A DNA stretch of 64,000 bases, taken from positions 1,074,001 through 1,138,000 of the forward strand of contig CP114561.1 of NCBI GenBank assembly GCA_028865235.1. Reading direction: 5' to 3'. Below, one piece after another: positions 46,148-55,994 of the stretch. Under the pieces are notes generated by a model. The model had not been told where the DNA came from and ran no database searches. It saw only the letters and a list, made by a program, of their open reading frames with translations. Numbering within the stretch: the first letter of the stretch is position 1; each line of letters starts with the position of its first letter. This DNA is from Candidatus Manganitrophus sp. (GTDB lineage: Bacteria; Nitrospirota; Nitrospiria; SBBL01; Manganitrophaceae). Made by a program: the position numbers and the translations under genes.

Positions 46148-47641
46148 TTACCTGGGGAGGTTGATCATTTGATTGAAAAATTCCTCGCGATGATCCCGCC
46201 GTTCCAGGCGGTTGTCCTCGAGGAACGCCGTGGCCCCCTCGACCTTTCTCCCCCGGATCGTATCGAGATCTCCCGATTCGCGGACCAGGTGCGGGGTGAG
46301 AAAGATCAAAAGATTCGTCTTCTCAAACCGCCGCGATTGAAACTTGAAAAGCCAACCCAAAAGCGGGATATCCCCCAAGAGCGGGATCTTCCGCTGCGTG
46401 ACGACGACGTTGTCCCGGATCAGCCCTCCGATGACGACCGTCTGCGCGTCGTGGACGATGACGGTGGTGTTCGCCGACCGCTTGTTGGTGGTCGGACCGA
46501 GAACGATCGTGCCGACGGTCTGCGCCGTATCGACGACAGACGAGATCTCTTGGTAGACGTCGAGTTTCACCAGGTTGTTTTCCAGCACCTGCGGGGTCAG
46601 CCGGAGGATGATCCCGACGTCCCTCCGCTCGATCGTCGTTTGGACATTTCCGCCGACGGTCTGGCTCTGCGCCCCCGGGAAGGGGACGTTTTGAGCGACG
46701 ACGATCTCGGCCTTTTGGTTGTCGCTCGTCAAGATCTGGGGCGTGGACAAAATGTTCACGTCGGTATTCGATTGCAGCGCCCGCAGCAGGGCGCGGATGT
46801 TGATCGTCCCGACCTCCACCCCCGGCACCCGCGCCAGCTCGATCAGGTCGTTCGGGTTCTGGTTGAACCCGCCGATCGCCGCCACATCTCCGCTGTCGGT
46901 CGTGTATCCGAAGACGGCGCCGAGATCGGTCCCGAGCTCCCTGAATTTGTCGGCCGCCATCTCCAGGACCACCGCCTCGACATAGACCTGCCGCCGCTTC
47001 ATATCGAGCTTCTGGATGACCGCTTTGAGGACCTCGTAGTCCTCGTCGGTCGCGGTGATGATGAGGCTGTTGGTGGTTTTATCGGCGAGGATCTGGACCG
47101 TCCCGGTCAGTTCCCCCGTCGGCCGCGACGTTCCCCGGCGCGCCGGGCCCGCCGTCCTTGCCACCAGTCCCAGCAGCACCTTGGCCACCTCTTCGGCCTG
47201 GGTGTTCTCCAGCGTGTAGACATGGACCGATCGATCGGGAGGGACCTCGGCGACCGGCACGATCTGATAAACCGGCCCGCTCTGGACGACGCTGAAACCT
47301 TTAAGCTCCAAGACCGAGAGGAAGAGATCGTAAACGTGGTCCACCGCCACTTTCGACGGGGAGAAGATCGTCACCTTTCCCCTCACCCGCTCGTCGATGA
47401 CGAAATTCCTTCCGGTCAGCTCGCTGACGAACTTAACAAAGACTGGAAGATCGACATTGTTGAAATCGAGGGTGATGAGCTTTTCTTTCGGAGCGGGGCG
47501 TTCTTTTTCCGGGGCCTGGGCTTCCGGCGCTTGAGCGCGAAGGGGAGAAGGGGCCTCGATTCCAATCGCAACAATCATCCAGAGCACAAGACAGATCCCC
47601 GAGAGGACCGCTCGAGGACAGGCCGCAAGGCGTCTCTTCAT
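46148..47641 (-). CDS. gspD: Type II secretion outer-membrane secretin GspD
   Basis: Multimeric outer-membrane channel. Signal peptide ...AVLSGICLVLWMIVAIGIEA. The N0 domain (ITLDFNNVDLPVFVKFVSEL...NFVIDERVRGKVTI) is followed by N1/N2-like modules (VYTLENTQAEEVAKVL; VQILADKTTNSLIITAT), then the secretin core (VYVEAVVLEM, NILSTPQILTSDNQKAEIVV, VGIILRLTPQV, TTVIVHDAQTVVIGGLI, PLLGDIPLLGWLFK). 497 residues, shorter than enterobacterial GspD because it has fewer N modules. Intact. Confidence 0.93.
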   Translation of the reverse strand: MKRRLAACPRAVLSGICLVLWMIVAIGIEAPSPLRAQAPEAQAPEKERPAPKEKLITLDFNNVDLPVFVKFVSELTGRNFVIDERVRGKVTIFSPSKVAVDHVYDLFLSVLELKGFSVVQSGPVYQIVPVAEVPPDRSVHVYTLENTQAEEVAKVLLGLVARTAGPARRGTSRPTGELTGTVQILADKTTNSLIITATDEDYEVLKAVIQKLDMKRRQVYVEAVVLEMAADKFRELGTDLGAVFGYTTDSGDVAAIGGFNQNPNDLIELARVPGVEVGTINIRALLRALQSNTDVNILSTPQILTSDNQKAEIVVAQNVPFPGAQSQTVGGNVQTTIERRDVGIILRLTPQVLENNLVKLDVYQEISSVVDTAQTVGTIVLGPTTNKRSANTTVIVHDAQTVVIGGLIRDNVVVTQRKIPLLGDIPLLGWLFKFQSRRFEKTNLLIFLTPHLVRESGDLDTIRGRKVEGATAFLEDNRLERRDHREEFFNQMINLPR

Positions 47642-47650
47642 AAACCTTTC

Positions 47651-48557
47651 CTATCGGACTTCGTAGCTGAATGTCTCCCTTTGGTTGTTTCGAACCAGGT
47701 CGACGTTAATGGCGTTCTCATCTTTGAGTTGCTCAAAGACCTTGAGGAAGTTTTGGGGGTCTTTCACTTCAATGCCGTTGACCCGGTGGAGGATGTCGCC
47801 GTTTTGCAATCCGATCTTGGCGTAGAGGGAATCCTCCGTGATGGCGAAGATACGGAACCCGTCCGGCTTGCCCTCGCTGAAATTCGGAACGATCCGCGCC
47901 TTGGTCAGAAGCTGGGGAAGATTGTTGACGGCATTTTCAATCTCGCGGCGATCGACCACCCAGCTATTTTTTCCGGCTTGCCGGATGTTGGCTCCGGGGT
48001 GGACGGCGTGGTCGGGGTCAACACGGTCGGCGTGGCGTGCCCGGCCGGTTTGTTCTCTTCCGGGAAGAGCGATACCTCCAAGATCTCCTCTTCGCCCCCC
48101 GGAGGACCACCACTTTATTCCGGCTGATCTTCGCGATCCGGCCGTCTTCACCCACAACATCGCCGATCCGATAGAGGAGCTGTTCGCGGGTCTTGGTGTC
48201 CTCGATCACCGCGTACGATTCCTCGTCGCTTCCGACCATTGTTCCGAGAAGGGTTTGATTGAGGGGAACTCGGGGGCCGACATTGCCGGAAGGGACAGGT
48301 CCGCGTTCGGCCCCGCGACTTCCGGTTGTTTTCCCCGCATTTTGGAATTGAAGATGTTTCCTTCGACAATGGCGTTGTAGTCCCGGCCGGTCCCTTTCGA
48401 TGCGGCCGCTGGAACACTGCCGGGATTTCCGGCGCTTCGGGGGGGCGATCGACGCCTCCGGGCGGGAGCCGATAGCGACATTCGCCATATCGGCGATAAA
48501 ATAAGCCCCGGCCGCAATCATCGCCAGATGCAACACCCAGAAATAGGATTTGAACAT
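47651..48557 (-). CDS. gspC: Type II secretion protein GspC (frameshifted several times)
   Basis: Inner-membrane protein linking platform and secretin. One transmembrane helix (SYFWVLHLAMIAAGAYFIAD), then the homology region (YNAIVEGNIFN; LLGTMVGSDEESYAVIEDTK; LLYRIGDVVGEDGRIAKI). The C-terminal PDZ domain (VPNFSEGKPDGFRIFAITED, SLYAKIGLQNGDILHRVNGI) identifies it. At least four frame breaks between 48450 and 48000. AAAGGA lies five bases before the ATG. First gene of the operon, preceded by a strong promoter. Confidence 0.85.
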
Positions 48558-48591
48558 GGAATCCTTTATAAGGAATGAGAATTTCTTATCT

Positions 48592-48619
48592 ATTATAAGG
48601 AATTTGACAGCAATGTCAA
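48592..48619 (-). promoter_or_regulatory. Near-consensus promoter of the gsp operon
   Basis: TTGACA (48614-48619), a 16-base spacer and TATAAT (48592-48597) on the minus strand, ~35 bases before the gspC ATG. Both hexamers are perfect. Confidence 0.7.
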
Positions 48620-48621
48620 AT
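48604..48621. promoter_or_regulatory. Palindromic candidate operator over the gsp -35
   Basis: TTTGACA-TTGC-TGTCAAA is a perfect 7-base inverted repeat that includes the -35 hexamer. A repressor or activator bound here would control the whole secretion operon. Confidence 0.4.
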
Positions 48622-48822
48622 GGGGAGGTCTTACGAAAAAGCCAGCAAGGCGAAGGTAAAACGTTAAGGAACGGGGTTCATCCGCAGAAACGTGGAGCCG
48701 ATAGCGGTTACGCCTCCCCGAAATAACAAGCTGGACTGCTGATAATGATAACGCAGGACGGTTTCCCCTTGCAATGCCCCGCCGGTTTGAATAAGATACC
48801 GGGCTGGACAAAGGATACCGAT

Positions 48823-49362
48823 ATGATGAAACCGATCGAACAACTCTTCGAAACCATCCTCTGGCGAAGCCGCTTCATCGTCATTTTGGTGGTCGTCTCC
48901 AGCCTCGTCTCCTCGTTCATTCTCTTTGTGATCGCGACGATCGACGTGGGATGGTTGGTGGCCAAAACGGTGGGCTATCTGATCGGCTCAGGCGGCGGGG
49001 AAGGATACGATGCGTTCCACAGCAAGGCGATCAGCCAGGTCATCACCGCCATCGACGACTACCTGCTGGCCACTGTGCTGCTGATCTTCTCGTTGGGGCT
49101 CTATGAGCTCTTCATCAGCAAGATCAAACAGGCCGAAGAAGACACCCACAGCAGCTCTCGGATTCTTCTGATCAAGACCCTCGATGATCTGAAAGACCGG
49201 CTGGCGAAGGTGATCTTGATGATCTTGATCGTCTCCTTCTTCAAGAACGTCGTTCACACCAAGTTCGACAATCCCCTCAACATCCTCTACTTAGGCTTCG
49301 GCATCCTGATGGTCGCCCTCGCCCTCTACTTCACCAACAAGTCCGGCCACCACGGGGAATAA
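48823..49362 (+). CDS. YqhA family (UPF0114) membrane protein
   Basis: 179 residues, three to four transmembrane helices. FETILWRSRFIVILVVVSSL, then SQVITAIDDYLLATVLLIFSLGLYELFIS and KVILMILIVSFFKNVV match the YqhA family, of unknown function. Start at the first of two ATGs (48823), with AAGGA nine bases upstream. It is divergent from the gsp operon. Intact. Confidence 0.85.
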   Translation: MMKPIEQLFETILWRSRFIVILVVVSSLVSSFILFVIATIDVGWLVAKTVGYLIGSGGGEGYDAFHSKAISQVITAIDDYLLATVLLIFSLGLYELFISKIKQAEEDTHSSSRILLIKTLDDLKDRLAKVILMILIVSFFKNVVHTKFDNPLNILYLGFGILMVALALYFTNKSGHHGE

Positions 49363-49445
49363 GTCGGCGGGGAAAAGCGCTCTAATTCCCTCTCACCTTT
49401 TTCCAAAAACAATTGAAAAAACCTGACCGATTCGTAATGGCCCCT

Positions 49446-50131
49446 TCAAAACCACCCTTCCTGTCGCCGCTTTCGCTGCTTCTTCTTGAAGGGATAGATC
49501 AGCGCCATGCCGGCGAGAAAACCGCCAACGTGGGCGAACCAGGCGATCCCGCCGAGCTGGCCTCCGCTGAAGAGGCCGCTGACCGTTTGAACCAGAAACC
49601 AGATCCCCAAGACCAACACGGCCGGAATACGGATGATCTGGATGAAAAAGCCGATCGGAACGAGGGTCAAGACCTTCGCATGCGGAAAAAGGAGAAGATA
49701 GGCGCCGAGGACCCCCGACACGGCGCCGCTGGCCCCGATCATCGGAACGCGGGAGCCAGGCTCGGTGAGGGCATGGCTGTAGGCGGCAAGCACGCCGCAG
49801 ACGATATAAAAGAAGATGAAGCGGACATGCCCCATCACATCCTCGATGTTGTTTCCGAAAATCCAAAGGTAGAGCATGTTCCCCGCCACATGCATCAAAC
49901 CGCCGTGCAGGAACATCGAGGTCAAGACGCTGGACGCCGCCACGATCGACGGCGCCCCCCCTCCAGTCCCCGGACCAAGTTCGCCGGAATCGCGCCGAAG
50001 GCGAAGATAAATTCCTCGGCCGCCGGACCGAGCGAAATCTCATAGAAGAACACAACGATATTCACGGCGATCAGGCCGATCGTCACCACCGGCGCGGTGC
50101 GGGTCGGAAGATCATCTTTCAATGGGATCAT
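49446..50131 (-). CDS. Rhomboid family intramembrane serine protease (frameshifted)
   Basis: Six-helix membrane protease. N-terminal helix (TIGLIAVNIVVFFYEISLG), then after a break near 49950 the conserved MFLHGGLMHVAGNMLYLWIF. The catalytic serine is in MIGASGAVSGVLGAYLLLFP, and the catalytic histidine in IAWFAHVGGFLAGMALIYPF. About 228 residues. GGAAGTCCCAG precedes the ATG. Substrates are unknown. Confidence 0.88.
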
Positions 50132-50182
50132 CTGGGACTTCCTTTTTTGTCTTTGAGCTGAAAGCGGATGATGGATCGCTTA

Positions 50183-51952
50183 TTAAATCACGAATGGGGG
50201 GGTGTCGTCTATCTTAAGGAGGGGACTCCCTTCGCCGGCCCGCTTGGAGAGAAGAAGATGGGTCTCGGTTCCGAAGAGACCATCTTCCTCCAGCCCCTCT
50301 TTCTGCTGAAAGAAGCGGAGGGCCTTCGCCGTTTGCGGTCCCCAAAGGCCGTCGGTCGGCCCGACGTAGAGACCTTCTTTGGTCAGGACCTCTGGATTTT
50401 TTGAACGGAGGGGTCCGGCCCCACCCTTCGGAATGGAAGTTCCAACCCTTCCATTTCCCGCCAAAGCAGAATGCCGCTCCCCTTCCATGCCGCGGTCAGC
50501 TCGCGAAGGGGAACCCGCTTCCGTCCGTCCAATGGATCATAGAGCAACGCTTCTTCCCCCTCGATCTTAACGAGAACCTGGTAACGGTGTCCGGCCTCCT
50601 CACTGAAGGAGAAGAGAAGCGGCGAATTGAACGCGAGGACCTTCTTCAACGTGAGCGGCAGCGGATACGTCTCGATATTGTTTTCTCGCAGCCACTGAAG
50701 CACCTCTCCCATGCTCTTCTCCCGCCATCGCTCCTCGGGCGGAAGCGGGGTCAAGAGATTCAGCAGGGTGAGGTACGCCCCCTTTTCTGTCTCGGCAAGG
50801 AGTTCAACCCGATAAATCCCGTCCGGATCGAAGAGCGGTTTGGATGGAGAGGGCTCCGGAAGCGTTCCTCCCTGATGGACGGCAATGGGGGCAGGGCTCC
50901 CCGCAGATTTTTCCTGCATGCCGACGGTCCCCGTCAACGCCTCGATGGGAGGGGATGATGCGACATCGGACGAGGGCTTGGCTTGCACCGATTCGACCCG
51001 GACCGCTTCCCGAGAGAAAAGCCCTCCTTTCCAAAGAAGACCTGCCAAGAAAATCGGAACCAAGAGGGCCATCCCCCAGGCGACCGGGAGCGCATAACGG
51101 CCGAGCAACGCGGTCCGTCTCACCGGCAGGCGGGAGGGGCCGGCGGCATCGGCTTTCTTCAACTCCTCCACCGCCTGCTGGACCAGTGCCTCGGAAACAA
51201 AAGTCGTGTTCGCCACATAGGCGGCCAGAAGGGCCTGGTCGGCGACGACGTTGATCAACCGCGGAAACCCATTGCTGAAAGCATAAATCCGATCGATCGC
51301 CTTCGGCGCAAAGGCGACCTTTTCCTTTCCCCCCGCCACCTCGATTCGAGCGTCGATATAGGCGGTGACCTCCATCCGGTCGAGTGGCTCGATTTCGTAC
51401 ATAATCGAGATCCGCTGCCGAAGCTGGCGCAGCGCATGCTGTGAGAGGGTCTCCTTCAGCTCCGGCTGCCCGATGAGGAGGATCTGGATCAGCTTCGACT
51501 GGTCGGTCTCCAGGTTGGAGAGAAGGCGGATCTCCTCCAGACACTCGATGGTCAACAGCTGCGCTTCGTCGATGATGAGGAGGGCGTTTCCCCCCTGCGC
51601 GAGAAGATCGAGAAGAAACCGGTTCAGCTCATCCAGAAGGGCCTTCTTGGTCTGCCCATCCCCCTTCAAACCGAAGTCCTGGTTGATGCTCTGCAGCAGC
51701 TCCACCGTGGTCAGCTGGGGATTGAAGAGAAGGGCGGTCCGGACGGTCGGATCGAGCTTGGCCAGCAGGAGCCGGCAGAGGGTCGTCTTCCCGGTGCCGA
51801 CCTCCCCGGTGACGACGATGAAACCTTTCCGCTCTTTCAGGCCGTAGAGAATATGCGAGAAAGCCTCTTGATGTTTCTTGCTGGAGAAAAAAAGCGCGGG
51901 TCGGGGGAGAGCTTGAAGGGGGGCTCTTTAAAACCGAAAAAGGAAGATACAT
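50183..51952 (-). CDS. GspA/ExeA-like AAA ATPase with peptidoglycan-binding tail (frameshifted)
   Basis: ExeA-type protein that helps insert secretin through the peptidoglycan. N-terminus (YLPFFGFKEPPFKLSPDPRF after correcting breaks near 51930 and 51895) with Walker A VVTGEVGTGKTTLCR and Walker B ALLIIDEAQLL. A transmembrane helix (LPVAWGMALLVPIFLAGLLW) follows at mid-protein. The periplasmic part has a C39-like domain (SMGEVLQWLRENNIETYPLP...YQVLVKIEGEEALLYDPLDG). After a break near 50405 it ends in a PG_binding_1 domain (GPTDGLWGPQTAKALRFFQQ). About 590 residues. It lies near the gsp operon but is separately transcribed. Confidence 0.82.
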
Positions 51953-52039
51953 CGGGTCGGTCTTCGCTCACGATTTCAGGAATTTCATCGCTTGAAGCTT
52001 ACGTTTAACGAATCGCGATTCACGTTGAACGTCTTGCTC

Positions 52040-54046
52040 CTACGGATATCGGTTTCCGTGAAGATCTTGATAAAAAATCTCGGTCTGCTTCTGCACCGTC
52101 GTTCCGGCCGGAAGCCCCTTTCGGATGCGGACGCTGACGGCGAAGGTCCGCTTCTGCTGTGGTCCCAGATCGTTCATCTTCCAGATCCATCGTTTGCCGT
52201 CTTTTCGGTCGGCTCGGGATCGGCATGGACGAACTCCAGCTCCGGCGGAAGGAGCTCCGAAACATCACGTTGCGCGCGAGGCCGGAGCCGTTGTTGGTGA
52301 CCGTCGCCTGGTACGAGATCACCCCCCCCGGGAGGTTGTCGCGCGATAGAAGCTGGCTTTGAATCGCCACCATCGGGAGGCTCAAGAGGAGCGCCCGGCT
52401 CGCCGTCGCGATCGCTCTGCCGTCGTGTCTCGACTGGGCATCGAGGCGAATATCGAGCCGCTCGCCGTCGCGGCCGACCGGCACCTTCACCCCCACCAAC
52501 ACCGGGAAGTTCTCCCGGGTGCCGAGAAGCGGCGTCTCGGTGATCGCCGGCTCGCCCGATTGGAAAAGGCCGTCTTGGTTCTTATCGAAGTAGAGGGTCA
52601 GGCGATCCGACGGGACGCCGGCCGGCTTCAACGCAAACTGGTCCGGGCCGTTCCCCAGGTTCGTCAAAGTAAACGGGAAGAAAACCTGATCTCCCGAAAC
52701 GACCCGCTGCTCCTCCTTCGCCCCCTCGAGACGGAGCGAGGCGACCTGCATCACGGAGACCGGCGGCGAGAGAAACGGGACCTCTCCGCCGACCGAGGCG
52801 AGATAGGTCCCGCGGTTCAGTACCTGCTGGCCGGCGGCGGTTTCATCCCCCACCTTGAAGGCAACCTCGATCTTCTCGTTCCCTTTCGAATTGATTCCGG
52901 AGAGGTTCCAATAGATCGCCCGGCCGGCCGACTCGACCCGCTCCGGCTGCGGCGAAGCGCTCAGGAAAACCAAAGAAGGATGATAAGCGTAGCGGACCCG
53001 AACGTCGCGCGCCTCCGAACTTCCATTGTTGATCAGGACGATCGTATACCGAACCTCTTCCCCCGGACGCGCCCGCTCTTTGTCGGAGCGGTACTCGCCG
53101 AGGAGCAGCGGCGCCGACGCGACGACCGTCTTCCTCACCCACTGAAAACTGTTCCGATCGAATCGGGAGGCGACCTTGATCTCAAAGACTTTGTTCTGGT
53201 TGTCGGTCATGTTCGAGGGAAGATGGACCCGCAGCCGCGCCCGGAACGATTGGTCGGGCTGGAGGGTCGGGGTGGTCTGGATCGTCTCCCCGGCGCCCCC
53301 CTCGGCATAGAAGGTAGGACGGAACTCGATCGGAAAGGTCGAATCGAGGGTAAACGAATCTTCGCCGTTTCCGCGATTGGTGATCACGACCGGGAACTCG
53401 ACATCCTCGCCGGGATATCCCCGCTTCTCATCGGCCGCCGGCTCGACCTTGACCTCGGCGACCTGCGGAATGACGAGAAGAAATCCCTCGGCCGGACGGG
53501 TGGACGCGGTCCGCGGCGGGGCCGGCATTTTCTCTTCCGAAAGCGCTTCCTTTGCCGCGGCGGCAGGGGTTTTCTTCGCGGCTTTGGGAGGGGAGGCCGC
53601 TTTCGCCGCCGCTTCCTTCGCTTCTCTTTCCCTTTTCTCCGCCTCTCGTTTTTCCGCGCGGGCGAGCGCGGCTTCTTTCGAAACGATCATTCTCTGCAAT
53701 TTTGTCCGGAGGGGCTCTCCGGAAAGGCTTGATCAAGCTGGGAGAGGGTTTCCCGGCTCTTGTCGGTCTGCTTCGTTTCCAGATAGGCGCGGCCGAGCCA
53801 GAAGAGCGCCAGATCGCGTATCTTGCTCTGAGGGTATTTTTGAAGCACCTCTTCGAAGATCGGAATCGCCTTCTCCGGCTGGCGTTTCTCCATCAGATCG
53901 TGCCCTTCGAAGAAAAGGGCGCTGTCGTCCTTCTCGGCGGAGAATACCGCGGGGGTAAAGAGGGGAAGAAGGAAGAAGGAGAATACCCAGAGAAGGGTCC
54001 CTGATCTTTTCCAAAGAGATCTGGATAAGAGCTGAAATGCCTTCAA
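52040..54046 (-). CDS. Exported TPR protein with CARDB/DUF11-like repeats (frameshifted)
   Basis: Signal peptide (KRSGTLLWVFSFFLLPLFTPAVFS), then TPR units (ALFFEGHDLMEKRQPEKAIP; YPQSKIRDLALFWLGRAYLE). A basic alanine/lysine linker is followed by several immunoglobulin-like modules of the DUF11/CARDB/NEW3 type (FPVVITNRGNGEDSFTLDS; EVRYTIVLINNGSSEARDV; FPFTLTNLGNGPDQFALKP). A break near 53720 joins the TPR part to the linker (FPESPLRTKLQRMIVSKE), and breaks near 52255-52200 lead to the true end NRYP at a TAG (52040). About 668 residues. The start at 54046 is TTG with AAGGAG upstream. Possible envelope scaffold; function unknown. Confidence 0.72.
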
Positions 54047-54113
54047 CCTGAGGCGACTCCTTACTTATGACTTATGTCGAAAGGAAAGTTTGGGGTGACA
54101 AAATTCGTATAAA

Positions 54114-54141
54114 AGTTTACACACATTCCAATTTTTGTCAA
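54114..54141 (-). promoter_or_regulatory. Candidate promoter of the TPR/CARDB gene
   Basis: TTGACA (54136-54141), a 16-base spacer and TAAACT (54114-54119) on the minus strand. The -35 is perfect, the -10 moderate. Confidence 0.4.
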
Positions 54142-54163
54142 ATTGACGATCTCCCCTCCCTTC

Positions 54164-54192
54164 TTGATCCTTCAAGACAATCTTGCTAAGAT
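54164..54192 (+). promoter_or_regulatory. Candidate extended -10 promoter of the UbiB-like gene
   Basis: TTGATC, a 17-base spacer and TGCTAAGAT (-10 TAAGAT at 54187-54192). It ends 22 bases before the chosen GTG start, which argues against the earlier in-frame ATGs. Confidence 0.45.
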
Positions 54193-54214
54193 GGGCTGCT
54201 TACGTGAGGTCTTC

Positions 54215-55936
54215 GTGACGGCCAAAGCGGCAACCGATCCAATTACCGACGCCTCCTCGGAAAACCGGGAGATCCCCTCCGGCTCCCCTCCGATCGACAT
54301 CCCGCCGACCCCGGTCGGGGAGCAGATCTATCTGAGGCGCCGGGCGTTGCGCATTCTCTGGGTCGCCTTTCGGATTTTTTTCAGCTACTTCATCTACAAG
54401 CTCGGCTCCCTCTACGTCCCTCGAATGAAGGCGGTGGAGTGGAAAGAGGCGCTGCATCGCAAAAACGCCCTCCGGATGCAGAAGGCGGCCCTTACCCTCA
54501 AGGGATTGCTGATCAAGGTCGGCCAGTTCATGAGCGCGCGGGTCGATCTTCTCCCCGACGCCTACACGCAGACCCTCTCCCTGCTGCAGGATCAAGTCCC
54601 TCCGGCCCCCTATTCGACGATCCGGACCCGGTTCATCCAGGAGTTCGGCCTCCCCCCCGAGACCCTCTTCGAAACGTTCAACGAGATCCCCCTCGCGTCG
54701 GCCTCCCTGGGGCAGGTTCACGAGGCGACCCTTCGGGAAGATGGAATGCGGGTGGCGGTCAAGGTGCAATACCCCGAGATCGAGCAGATCGTCGAGATTG
54801 ATCTCCGCGCCATCCGCTGGATCGTCTGGGTCCTGCAGAAGGTGATGACCAATATCCGGTTCGACGTTCTCTATACGGAGTTCTCCAAGATCGTGCACAA
54901 GGAGCTCGACTATTTTGTCGAGGCCCGGCAGGCGGAGCAGTTTCATAAAAACTTCGCAAGTGATCCGCGCATCGTCGTTCCGAAGGTCCTCTGGAATTAC
55001 ACCACCGGCCGCATCCTCACGCTCGAATTCGTGGAGGGGATCAAGATCAGTCGGACCGAGGAGATCCGCCGGGCCGGGATCGACACCAAGTCGGTCGCCA
55101 CCCTCCTGGTCGAATCGTATATGAAGCAGATCTTGCAGCACCGCTTCTTCCACGGGGATCCCCATCCGGGAAACCTCTTCGTCCAGCCGGGACCGCGGCT
55201 CGTCTTTGTCGATTTCGGCCTGATGCAGCAGATCGACACCGGGGTCCACCGCGGGATGGAGAAGATGATGATCGCAATCATCGACCGGGAGATCACCGGC
55301 ATCGCCCGCGCGCTCCTCGATCTTGGATTCATCGCCCGGACCGAGCGGATGGAAGACATCGAAAACGTGGTCCGCTTCTTCATGGACCGATACCGCGACA
55401 TCTCCCCCCGCGCGTTCAAGCGGATCACCCTGACGCAGATCGCCCAGGACCTGGAGACCCTCTTCCACGTCTACCCGTCGCTTCAGGTCCCGAATCACTT
55501 CATCCTCGTCGGCCGGACCGCCGGGATGCTCAACGGCCTCTGTTCGCAACTCGATCCCGACCTGAACATCATCGAAATCGCCGAGCCGTACGCCAAGAAA
55601 TTCGTCGGCTCGCCCGATTTTGTCGGCGAGATCTTCTCCAGGGGAAAAGAGATCGCGATCGCGCTGATCGAGCTTCCGGTGGTTCTTCGAAACTTCTTGG
55701 AGCTCGCCAGCAACGGACAGTTTCGGACCCGGATGAACTCGGAAGATCTGACCGCCATTCTGACCAAGATCTACAAACTTGCCTACCGAACCGTCCTTGC
55801 GGGATTTATCGTGACAATGACGCTGCTTTATAGTAATCTGGTCCGCAGTTTCAACACTCCCATGGGCATCGTGCTCAGCACGATGATTGTTTTTCCGGCG
55901 CTCGCCCTTCTCTACTCATTCGTCAGGCGAAAATAA
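54215..55936 (+). CDS. AarF/ABC1/UbiB-family atypical kinase-like protein
   Basis: Membrane-associated atypical kinase/ATPase of the UbiB family, tied to quinone biosynthesis or lipid handling. Signature motifs: KVGQFMSARVDLLPDAY (KxGQ), ASLGQVHEATLREDG, VAVKVQYPEIEQIVEIDL, HGDPHPGNLF and FVDFGLMQQ. Two transmembrane helices end the protein (TVLAGFIVTMTLLYSNLV; GIVLSTMIVFPALALLYSF). The GTG at 54215 has GAGG five bases upstream and lies just after a candidate promoter; open frame continues upstream to 54143. About 573 residues, intact. Confidence 0.88.
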   Translation: MTAKAATDPITDASSENREIPSGSPPIDIPPTPVGEQIYLRRRALRILWVAFRIFFSYFIYKLGSLYVPRMKAVEWKEALHRKNALRMQKAALTLKGLLIKVGQFMSARVDLLPDAYTQTLSLLQDQVPPAPYSTIRTRFIQEFGLPPETLFETFNEIPLASASLGQVHEATLREDGMRVAVKVQYPEIEQIVEIDLRAIRWIVWVLQKVMTNIRFDVLYTEFSKIVHKELDYFVEARQAEQFHKNFASDPRIVVPKVLWNYTTGRILTLEFVEGIKISRTEEIRRAGIDTKSVATLLVESYMKQILQHRFFHGDPHPGNLFVQPGPRLVFVDFGLMQQIDTGVHRGMEKMMIAIIDREITGIARALLDLGFIARTERMEDIENVVRFFMDRYRDISPRAFKRITLTQIAQDLETLFHVYPSLQVPNHFILVGRTAGMLNGLCSQLDPDLNIIEIAEPYAKKFVGSPDFVGEIFSRGKEIAIALIELPVVLRNFLELASNGQFRTRMNSEDLTAILTKIYKLAYRTVLAGFIVTMTLLYSNLVRSFNTPMGIVLSTMIVFPALALLYSFVRRK

Positions 55937-55994
55937 TCTATTTAAAAAACCCGTCGGAACCCGGAGGGAGGATCAAAAACCAAGAGGAATTGAA

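Noticed and set aside
46169..48127. A 652-codon open frame on the plus strand opposite gspD and gspC
   Set aside because: It is antisense to clearly conserved secretion genes, has no recognisable domain and is rich in D, R and H as expected of a GC-rich shadow frame.
54200..55549. A 449-codon open frame opposite the UbiB-like gene
   Set aside because: Shadow of an intact conserved gene; its composition (H, D, R, L) is that of an antisense frame.
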